From contig OX392529.1 of the NCBI GenBank assembly GCA_947623455.1, forward strand, positions 3,720,001 through 3,784,000: DNA of 64,000 nucleotides, written 5' to 3'. The notes below the pieces were generated by a model that searched no databases, was not told where the DNA came from, and saw only the letters and a program-made list of their open reading frames with translations. Source of the stretch: Mimachlamys varia (taxonomy: Eukaryota > Mollusca > Bivalvia > Pectinida > Pectinidae). Every line of letters starts with the position of its first letter. Position 1 is the first letter of the stretch. Shown here piece after piece: positions 36,901-48,900 of this stretch. Position numbers and translations under genes: made by a program.

Positions 36901-39900
36901 ACACACAGGGTGTACTGAGGGAGGATGAGAAGAATGTGGATGCCTTAGCAGAGTTCGCTCCCCTTGTCTTTCCATATGCCCAGCCAAGTCAGAAGGAGAA
37001 TACCATGTCGGTGATCCTTACTCTCCTGTCTAACAACAAAGGTAGGGGGTCAGTATGTCAACTGCAAAATAAGTTTTATTGGGGAACTTTATTTTTAACA
37101 AAAGGGGTCAGAGATTATATGGAAATGATGATCGGTAAATGTTACCTGTAAATGATGATCGGTACATGTTTCCTGTAAATGATGATCAGTACAAGTTACC
37201 TGTAAACGATGATCGGTAAATGTTACCTGTAAATGATGATCGGTACAAGTTACCTGTAAATGATGATCGGTACATGTTACCTGTAAATGATAATCGGTAC
37301 ATGTTACCTTTAAATGATGATCGGTAAATGTTACCTGTAAATGATGATCGGTACAAGTTACCTGTAAATGATGATCGGTACATGTTACCTGTAAATGATG
37401 ATTGGTTAATGTTACCTGTAAATGATGATCAGTAAATGTTACCTGTAAATGATAATCGGTAAATGTTACCTGTAAATGATGATCAGTACATGTTACCTGT
37501 AAATGATAATCGGTACATGTTACCTTTAAATGATGATCGGTAAATGTTACCTGTAAATGATGATCGGTACAAGTTACCTGTAAATGATGATCGGTACATG
37601 TTACCTGTAAATGATGATTGGTAAATGTTACCTGTAAATGATGATCAGTAAATGTTACCTGTAAATGATAATCGGTAAATGTTACCTGTAAATGATGATC
37701 GGTACATGTTTCCTGTAAATGATGATCAGTACATGTTACCTGTAAATGATGATCGGTACATGTTACCTGTAAATGATGATCGGTAAATGTTACCTGTAAA
37801 TGATGATCGGTACAAGTTACCTGTAAATGATGATCGGTACATGTTACCTGTAAATGATGATCGGTACAAGTTACCTGTAAATGATGATCGGTACAAGTTA
37901 CCTGTAAATGATGATCGGTACATGTTACCTGTAAATGATGATCGGTACAAGTTACCTGTAAATGATGATCGGTACAAGTTACCTGTAAATGATGATCAGT
38001 ACATGTTACCTGTAAATGATGATCGGTATATATGTGTTTGCTGTGATATTTGTGTTTTTTTTATCTGTGTAGATAGTAACTACGTGAAGGAGAAGTTTAC
38101 ATCCATGTGTCAATCCGAGCACGGCCTTGAGGTTCTGAAGAGGTAACAATAACACTTTTTATTTTGTTGGTTATCATTTATCATGTACAGTAAAACCCCA
38201 CTAACTCAAACCTGGCTCATTACTCGAATACCCCTGATTCGTTGAACAGGTTTTTGGTCCCAACGAGTTCATACATATTCAACCAACTTCGGATTCCTTG
38301 AATACCATGTATTCCTATAACTATTGATCAGGTCCCTTCAAGTTCAAGTAAGAAGGGTTTTACTGAAATGAAAATCCAGTGACGGACTTGAGACTAAAGC
38401 TTTTCTAATTTCTTAGAGGTATTGGTATGTAGTGAAGATGATAATATTCCTGTGTGTTTGTCTCCCTGATCTGTTCCGTTTGAGTAATAATGATCTGTCT
38501 CTGATGGTCCTAATTGATCGGTAAGTTACTGTGATTGCCTCCCCTGATTATCTATTCCTATATGTCATATCATTTCAGTATAATTGTCCTTTTCAGCTCA
38601 AATGAGAGCTAATGTGAGGTATTACTGCCATTCACCCTTTATCTGAGAGGCAAGTCAGAAGTGGTCAGATTAGTACGTTAAGTTAAAACTCCTCAGACCA
38701 AGAGAGGCTGGAAATAAATACTGTCTTAGATGGAAAGATCCTGAAGTGCTTTGTCATAATTGTAAATACCAATCATTTATCCTATATGTGGTATATCATA
38801 ACATAACAATGAAACATATTGGCTTTCTGTCAATCCATGGGCCTCTTGTCTCCTTACATATGCCAAAGCTATACATTTGATTCATTTGAAACCTGAAGAA
38901 TTTGTAAATATTGTAAAGCAAGTTTTTGCAAATAAGCAATTTGGAGTGTTTTGTTAGTATCTGACTTACAGGTGGATATGTCATCACATTTTAATACCAA
39001 TCCTAATATCATTAGCTTACTCACCCTTGAGGATACATTAAACTCCTCCAGTCCTAAGGTTAGAATAGTTCATTATGATTTTTGAGGTAAATTGTGTTCC
39101 AAAATGTTGACTTTTTAATTGACTGCCCTGATTTGTACCAGTGTTTCTGGACGTGCCTGGGAAGACATTGCGGCTGTGGTGTTCATGGCGACCTCCCTAC
39201 GAGACTGTGGGGGTAAGTACATCTAACGTGGTGCTCATGGCAACCTCCCTACCAGACTGTGGAGGTAAGTACATCTAACGTGGTGTTCATGGCAACCTCC
39301 CTATGAGACTGGGGAGGTAAGTACATCTAACGTGGTGATCATGGCAACCTCCCTAAGAGACTGGGGAGGTAAGTACATCTACATGGTGTTCATGGCAACC
39401 TCCCTATGAGACTGTGGAGGTAAGTACATCTAACGTGGTGTTCATGGCAACCTCCCTATGAGACTGGGGAGGTAAGTACATCTCACGTGGTGTTCATGGC
39501 AACCTCCCTACGAGACTGTGGAGGTAAGTACATCTAACGTGGTGCTCATGGCAACCTCCCTATGAGACTGGGGAGGTAAGTACATCTCACGTGGTGTTCA
39601 TGGCAACCTCCCTACGAGACTGTGGAGGTAAGTACATCTAACGTGGTGCTCATGGCAACCTCCCTATGAGACTGTGGAGGTAAGTACATCTCACGTGGTG
39701 TTCATGGCAACCTCCCTATGAGACTGGGGAGGTAAGTACATCTCACGTGGTGTTCATGGCAACCTCCCTACGAGACTGTGGAGGTAAGTACATCTCACGT
39801 GGTGTTCATGGCAACCTCCCTACGAGACTGTGGAGGTAAGTACATCTCACGTGGTGTTCATGGCAACCTCCCTACGAGACTGTGGAGGTAAGTACATCTA

Positions 39901-42900
39901 ACGTGGTGTTCATGGCAACCTCCCTATGAGACTGGGGAGGTAAGTACATCTAACGTGGTGATCATGGCAACCTCCCTATGAGACTGGGGAGGTAAGTACA
40001 TCGAACGTGGTGTTCATGGCAACCTCCCTATGAGACTGGGGAGGTAAGTACATCTAACGTGGTGTTCATGGCAACCTCCCTATGAGACTGGGGAGGTAAG
40101 TACATCTAACGTGGTGTTCATGGCAACCTCCCTATGAGACTGGGGAGGTAAGTACATCTAACGTGGTGTTCATGGCGACCTCCCTACGAGACTGTGGAGG
40201 TAAGTACATCTAACGTGGTGTTCATGGCAACCTCCCTACCAGACTGGGGGGGTAAGTACATCTAACGTGGTGTTCATGGCGACCTCCCTACGAGACTGTG
40301 GAGATAAGTACATTGGCCGTGGTGTTCATGGCGACCTCCCTACCAGACTGTGGGGGTAAGTACATTGGCCGTGGTGTTCATGGCAACCTCCCTACCAGAC
40401 TGTGGGGGTAAGTACATTGGCCGTGGTGCTCATGGCGACCTCCCTACCAGACTGTGGAGGTAAGTACATTGCCGTGGTGCTCATGGCAACCTCCCTACGA
40501 GACTGTGGAGGTAAGTACATCTAACGTGGTGTTCATGGCAACCTCCCTATGAGACTGGGGAGGTAAGTACATCTCACGTGGTGTTCATGGCAACCTCCCT
40601 ACCAGACTGTGGGGGTAAGTACATTGGCCGTGGTGTTCATGGCGACCTCCCTACCAGACTGTGGAGGTAAGTACATTGCCGTGGTGCTCATGGCAACCTC
40701 CCTACGAGACTGTGGAGGTAAGTACATCTAACGTGGTGTTCATGGCAACCTCCCTACCAGACTGTGGAGGTAAGTACATCTAACGTGGTGTTCGTCAACC
40801 TCCCTACGAGACTGTGGAGATAAGTACATTGGCCGTGGTGTTCATGGCGACCTCCCTACCAGACTGTGGGGGTAAGTACATTGGCTGTGGTGTTCATGGC
40901 AACTTCCCTACCAGACTGTGGGGGTAAGTACATTGGCCGTGGTGTTCATGGCAACCTCCCTACCAGACTGTGGGGGTAAGTACATTGGCCGTGGTGTTCA
41001 TGGCGACCTCCCTACCAGACTGTGGAGGTAAGTACATTGGCCGTGGTGTTCATGGCGACCTCCCTACCAGACTGTGGAGATAAGTACATTGGCCGTGGTG
41101 TTCATGGCGACCTCCCTACCAGACTGTGGGGGTAAGTACATTGGCCGTGGTGTTCATGGCAACCTCCCTACCAGACTGTGGGGGTAAGTACATTGGCCGT
41201 GGTGCTCATGGCGACCTCCCTTCCAGACTGTGGAGGTAAGTACATTGCCGTGGTGCTCATGGCAACCTCCCTACGAGACCGTGGAGGTAAGTACATCTAA
41301 CGTGGTGTTCATGGCAACCTCCCTATGAGACTGGGGAGGTAAGTACATCTCACTTGGTGTTCATGGCAACCTCCCTACCAGACTGTGGGGGTAAGTACAT
41401 TGGCCGTGGTGTTCATGGCGACCTCCCTACCAGACTGTGGAGGTAAGTACATTGCCGTGGTGCTCATGGCAACCTCCCTACGAGACTGTGGAGGTAAGTA
41501 CATCTAACGTGGTGTTCATGGCAACCTCCCTACCAGACTGTGGAGGTAAGTACATCTAACGTGGTGTTCGTCAACCTCCCTACGAGACTGTGGAGATAAG
41601 TACATTGGCCGTGGTGTTCATGGCGACCTCCCTACCAGACTGTGGGGGTAAGTACATTGGCCGTGATGTTCATGGCAACCTCCCTACCAGACTGTGGGGG
41701 TAAGTACATTGGCTGTGGTGTTCATGGCAACTTCCCTACCAGACTGTGGGGGTAAGTACATTGGCCGTGGTGTTCATGGCAACCTCCCTACCAGACTGTG
41801 GGGGTAAGTACATTGGCCGTGGTGTTCATGGCGACCTCCCTACCAGACTGTGGAGGTAAGTACATTGGCCGTGGTGTTCATGGCGACCTCCCTACCAGAC
41901 TGTGGGGGTAAGTACATTGGCCGTGGTGTTCATGGCGACCTCCCTACCAGACTGTGGGGGTTAGTACATTGGCCGTGGTGTTCATGGCAACTTCCCTACC
42001 AGACTGTGGGGGTAAGTACATTGGCCGTGGTGTTCATGGCAACTTCCCTACCAGACTGTGGGGGTAAGTACATTGGCCGTGGTGTTCATGGCAACTTCCC
42101 TACCAGACTGTGGGGGTAAGTACATTGGCCGTGGTGTTCATGGCGACCTCCCTACCAGACTGTGGGGGTAAGTACATTGGCCGTGGTGTTCATGGCGACC
42201 TCCCTACCAGACTGTGGAGGTAAGTACATTGGCCGTGGTGTTCATGGCGACCTCCCTACCAGACTGTGGGGGTAAGTACATTAGCCGTGGTGTTCATGGC
42301 AACTTCCCTACCAGACTGTGGGGGTAAGTACATTACCGTGGTGTTGATGGCGACCTCCCTACCAGACTGGGGGGTAAGTACATTAGCCGTGGTGTTCATG
42401 GCAACTTCCCTACCAGACTGTGGGGGTAAGTACATTGGCCGTGGTGTTCATGGCGACCTCCCTACCAGACTGTGGGGGTAAGTACATTGGCCGTGGTGTT
42501 CATGGCAACCTCCCTACCAGACTGTGGGGGTAAGTACATTGTAAGTACATTATTACAGTTACTACGAGACTGGAGGTTAGTACATCTACTGTGATATTTC
42601 TATAACAGGTAGACCTATTACAGTAACTACGAGACTGGAGGTTAGTACATCTGCTGTGATATTTCTATAACAGGTAGACCTATTACAGTAACTACGAGAC
42701 TGGAGGTTAGTACATCTACTTTGATATTTCTATAACAGGTAGACCTATTACAGTAACTACGAGACTGGAGGTTAGTACATCTACTTTGATATTTCTATAA
42801 CTGGTAGACCTATCACAGTTACTATGTTCTGGTAGTTTCTAAGCATTTCCTTCCAGTTGGTAAGTAGGATTTATGTAACGGTATGTAAAGGTGACAGATT

Positions 42901-45900
42901 ACATACTCTTTAAGTTATTATTAATTATTTTGTAACAAGAATCTTTACATAAGTAGAATTTGATGGTGTAAATGTTGCCTTAAAAGACATAAAACTCCAA
43001 TGAAATAAATCTATTAAAGTGCGGTATGAAATTGTTATAATTAATAATTATTTATCTGTAGCCGTAAAGGAGTCGTTGAAGTTACTGGAGCACGCTTACA
43101 GGCTGGAGCCGAGTAACGCCCATACACTGCTGACCTACGTACACACCATGGAGGTACGCATGGCTAATCTAAATATAAACACCTGTGTAATTGTGTAATC
43201 TAAATATAAACACCTGTGTAATTGTGTAATCTAATATAAACACCTGTGTAATTGTGTAATCTAATATAAACACCTGTGTAATTGTGTAATCTAAATATAA
43301 ACACCTGTGTAATTGTGTAATCTAAATATAAACACCTGTGTAATTGTGTAATCTAATATAAACACCTGTGTAATTGTGTAATCTAAATATAAACACCTGT
43401 GTAATTGTGTAATCTAAATATAAACACCTGTGTAATTGTGTAATCTAAATATAAACACCTGTGTAATTGTGTAATCTAAATATAAACACCTGTGTAATAT
43501 TGTGTAATCTAATATAAACACCTGACGTGTAATTGTGTAATCTAAATATAAACACCTGTGTAATTGTGTAATCTAATATAAACACCTGTGTAATTGTGTA
43601 ATCTAAATATAAACACCTGTGTAATTGTGTAATCTAAATATAAACACCTGTGTAATTGTGTAATCTAATATAAACACCTGTGTAATTGTGTAATCTAATA
43701 TAAACACCTGTGTAATTGTGTAATCTAAATATAAACACCTGTGTAATTGTGTAATCTAAATATAAACACCTGTGTAATTGTGTAATCTAATATAAACACC
43801 TGTGTAATTGTGTAATCTAAATATAAACACCTGTGTAATTGTGTAATCTAAATATAAACACCTGTGTAATTGTGTAATCTAAATATAAACACCTGTGTAA
43901 TTGTGTAATCTAAATATAAACACCTGTGTAATATTGTGTAATCTAATATAAACACCTGACGTGTAATTGTGTAATCTAAATATAAACACCTGTGTAATTG
44001 TGTAATCTAATATAAACACCTGTGTAATTGTGTAATCTAAATATAAACACCTGTGTAATTGTGTAATCTAATATAAACACCTGTGTAATTGTGTAATCTA
44101 ATATAAACACCTTTGTATAATCTAATATAAACACCTGTGTAATCTAATATAAACACCTGTGTAATTGTGTAATCTAATATAAACACCTGTGTAATTGTGT
44201 AATCTAATATAAACACCTGTGTAATTGTGTAATCTAATATAAACACCTGTGTAATTGTGTAATCTAATATAAACACCTGTGTAATTGTGTAATCTAAATA
44301 TAAACACCTGTGTAATTGTGTAATCTAATATAAACACCTGTGTAATTGTGTAATCTAATATAAACACCTGTGTAATTGTGTAATCTAATATAAACACCTG
44401 TGTAATTGTGTAATCTAATATAAACACCTGTGTAATTGGCACAGGTACTTTCTGTATTTTATCAATAAAATATGTTATATAGTGACCAATTCTAATCGTC
44501 TGTTGTCCGTCGTTGTGTATTGTACATTGTCAATCTGTAAACAGTTTACATTTTCAACTTCTTCGCAAAAACCCCTTAGACAATTCGAATGAAATCTTGC
44601 AGGAACCTTTTTGTTGGCCAAAAACCCACCAAAATTGTGAATTATAAAATATTAATCCCATAGAGGCATGAGAGATGAGTGAAAATGGGTCAAATTAGTT
44701 AAAATTTCTAAAATCTTCTTCAGACCCAGATATGCTGGAATCAAATACTCTTAATAGACGGAAAAGTCTAATGGTGCTTTATCAAAATTGTGAATTTCAT
44801 GCCCCCAGATTATGGTCCATCACTGTTTCTCATTACATATAACAATAACTGACAAACCTTAAAGTCATCATAAAGGTCAAACTCTAGTGACCTTCACACA
44901 CACTGTATAGCTTAGTCTGTCTCAAAGTTTATTTTATTATAATGCTGTTTTTCCACAGCTAGTTGAACAGCACACAGAGGCAGTTAAACTAATAAAGGAG
45001 TTTGTACACAAGTTTCCTGACCAGACTGCAGGCTGCTTCAACTGTGGAATGGTGGGACCCATCATCAGTGGTTTAACAGGCAGTGTCTATTGTAACAGTA
45101 AGTACCGCTACCTCTACTGTAACGGTCCCTTAGGTGTAGAGTAATGGTGGGACCCATCATCAGTGGTTTAACAGGCAGTGTCTATTGTAACAGTGAGTAC
45201 TACTACCTCTACTGTAACAGTCCCTTAGGTGTAGAGTAATGGTGGTTTAACAGGCAGTGTCTATTGTAACAGTAAGTACTACTACCTCTACTGTAACAGT
45301 CCCTTAGGTGTAGAGTAATGGTGGTTTAACAGGCAGTGTCTATTGTAACAGTAAGTATTGCTACCTCTACTGTAACGGTCCCTTAGGTGTAGAGTAATGG
45401 TGGTTTAACAGGCCGTGTCTATTGTAACAGTAAGTACTGCTACCTCTACTGTAACGGTCCCTTAGGTGTAGAGTAATGGTGGTTTAACAGGCAGTGTCTA
45501 TTGTAACAGTAAGTACTGCTACCTCTACTGTAACAGTCCCTTAGGTGTAGAGTAATGGTGGTTTAACAGGCAGTGTCTATTGTAACAGTAAGTACTACCT
45601 CTACTGTAACAGTCCCTTAGGTGTAGAGTAATGGTGGTTTAACAGGCAGTGTCTATTGTAACAGTAAGTACTACCTCTACTGTAACAGTCCCTTAGGTGT
45701 AGAGTAATGGTGGTTTAACAGGCAGTGTCTATTGTAACAGTAAGTACTGCTACCTCTACTGTAACGGTCCCTTAGGTGTAGAGTAATGGTGGTTTAACAG
45801 GCAGTGTCTATTGTAACAGTAAGTACTACCTCTACTGTAACAGTCCCTTAGGTGTAGAGTAATGGTGGTTTAACAGGCAGTGTCTATTGTAACAGTAAGT

Positions 45901-48900
45901 ACTACCTCTACTGTAACAGTCCCTTAGGTGTAGAGTAATGGTGGTTTAACAGGCAGTGTCTATTGTAACTGTAAGTACTGCTACCTCTACTGTAACAGTC
46001 CCTTAGGTGTAGAGTAATGGTGGTTTAACAGGCAGTGTCTATTGTAACAGTAAGTACTACCTCTACTGTAACGGTCCCTTAGGTGTAGAGTAATGGTGGT
46101 TTAACAGGCAGTGTCTATTGTAACAGTAAGTACTACCTCTACTGTAACGGTCCCTTAGGTGTAGAGTAATGGTGGTTTAACAGGCAGTGTCTATTGTAAC
46201 AGTAAGTACTACCTCTACTGTAACGGTCCCTTAGGTGTAGAGTAATGGTGGTTTAACAGGCAGTGTCTATTGTAACAGTAAGTATTGCTACCTCTACTGT
46301 AACGGTCCCTTAGGTGTAGAGTAATGGTGGTTTAACAGGCAGTGTCTATTGTAACAGTAAGTACTACTACCTCTACTGTAACAGTCCCTTAGGTGTAGAG
46401 TAATGGTGGTTTAACAGGCAGTGTCTATTGTAACAGTAAGTACTACCTCTACTGTAACAGTCCCTTAGGTGTAGAGTAATGGTGGTTTAACAGGCAGTGT
46501 CTATTGTAACAGTAAGTACTACCTCTACTGTAACGGTCCCTTAGGTGTAGAGTAATGGTGGTTTAACAGGCAGTGTCTATTGTAACAGTAAGTATTGCTA
46601 CCTCTACTGTAACGGTCCCTTAGGTGTAGAGTAATGGTGGTTTAACAGGCAGTGTCTATTGTAACAGTAAGTACTACTACCTCTACTGTAACATTCCCTT
46701 AGGTGTAGAGTAATGGTGGGACCCATCATCAGTGGTATAACAGGCAGTGTCTATTGTAACGGTGAGTACTACTACCTCTACTGTAACGGTCCCTTAGGTG
46801 TAGAGTAAGGGTGGGACCCATCATCATTGGTATAACAGGCAGTGTCTATTGTAACAGTGAGTACTGCTTTATACTATAGGGGCTCTAGACCAGGTTGATC
46901 AGTGATGACCAGATAGCACTAGACCTGATAGATCGGTTGAGTGTACGTCTTGAGTTTGAAAGGTCCGTTCAAACCCCAGTCTGGCCAAGCCTTTTTCCTC
47001 TCCTCTTACAATACCTTATTGATATGAAGATTTCAGAACCTTTGTTAGCGTGCGGGTTCTCAAAAAATGGTATCATTTTATAGAGTGACAATACAAATCT
47101 TTCAACATGTGAGAATTTCCACTTAAACCTTGTCCATTGAAATTCATGGCTTTTAAAGGTATTTGCCAACACTGCTCTATACCAGATTAGACATACATGC
47201 CCATTAGGTCACTTGTTTTTTATCTGTACTATTTTATCATTCTAAGAGACAATACAAAACAATTTTAAGCTTTCTGATTCATATGAAATATCAATTCTGT
47301 GAGACTTTCAATAGAAGTTTGACATTTTGTTAGATAATACTTGGACCAATCCACACAAGATTGTCTCTCTCTTACAGCCACTCCTGACCTGGGTAACCTT
47401 GACCTTGCACATGTTGACCCGATCATTGGGGATTACACAGAGGAACAGCGCTATCTGTTGGCTCTCATGTTTACACTGGTCAAAGTACTGTTCATCAAAG
47501 GAGCACTTGGATACATTCCAGCCCTGACCAAGCTATTGGGTAAGTGTAAAATCTATACTCTCTACCGTGTAAAAGATGTGCCTTTGTCAAACGTGAGCTT
47601 TAGGGAATTTTCCTTAAGTAAATCATCGGGCTGGAGAGCCAAGGGTCACGGGTTTGAGTCCCAGTGAAGGTACTATCTCTATTATTATTTCTTGTCTTGG
47701 TACACATTTAAAAACTGTTTTCAGTCTTTTATACATTTCTGAATCTTTTTCCACAGATCCTTGCTGTGAGGGTCACAATCTGCATGAAACTAATATCAGG
47801 AATGAATATGCTTACTACACTTGTATTGGGAAGGTAAGTCTTCTATACACAAAACTGATTCATTCTAAAATCACACTTTAGATGATACATTTAAGTTACC
47901 AAGAACTGTCGGACCACAAAGTGGTTTGAAATATAACAGATAAACTGTGTTTCCCACGAGGGATCATTATTATACGTGTTTATTTGTCAGGTACTAGGAC
48001 AACAAACAGACCTGCCCCGCCCAGGCCCAGACATCTCCTTTGTGTACTTTGTAGGAGACAGTCACTGTATCACTCCTGCCTGGCAGAAAATCAACCACCA
48101 GGTAATTAGTCAAACAGCTGTAGAGAATGTACAAAATAATTTTCTTTGGAAACCTCCCTCGTACCGGCAGATTTTATTTCACTTGAATGATAATTATATA
48201 ATGTAATTGTGCATTTTTTAATTTCAGATTTAAGCCCTTTATAATGAAGTTCTGCCCCATTATCCAAAATTAAAGATCTCAAAGTCACTGATTCAATGAT
48301 TATAAAGTACCACCATCTGATGAGGGTATTATTTGTCCTGCGGATGACAGTTTCAGTATCTTTACAGGGAAACCAGGTGACTATCCACCCAATCCTGTCT
48401 ACAGGAACCAAGATCTGGCATGTGAGGGAGGAGAGTCACTTCTACCCCAAAACAAACTTCCAATCGGCTGTAGGTGTGATACCCAACAAATCTACAGTGA
48501 TGTTTTGTTTGGGGGAGATTGATTGCCGTGAGGCTCTGCTACACTGTGTAGAACAGGCCCGATATGATGTAAGTATTGCTTCTGTTTGTAATGTACATCA
48601 CTGGGGAAAGAGGGATTCTAGTGATGCTAATTAATGCTTCTAAAAGATCATTTTTAGCTCAACTGTCAGGTAACTTTTATCATAGGTGAAAGAGGAACTT
48701 TAGTGATGCTAATTAATGCTTCTAAAAGATCATTTTTAGCTCAACTGTCAGGTAACTTTTATCATAGGTGAAAGAGGAACTTTAGTGATGCTAATTAATG
48801 CTTCTAAAAGATAATTTTTAGCTTAGCAGCCTCACATTTAGTATTTAATACTACATGTATTAAGAAAATCTAATCTCCCATTTGTTTGACGATCAGAATT

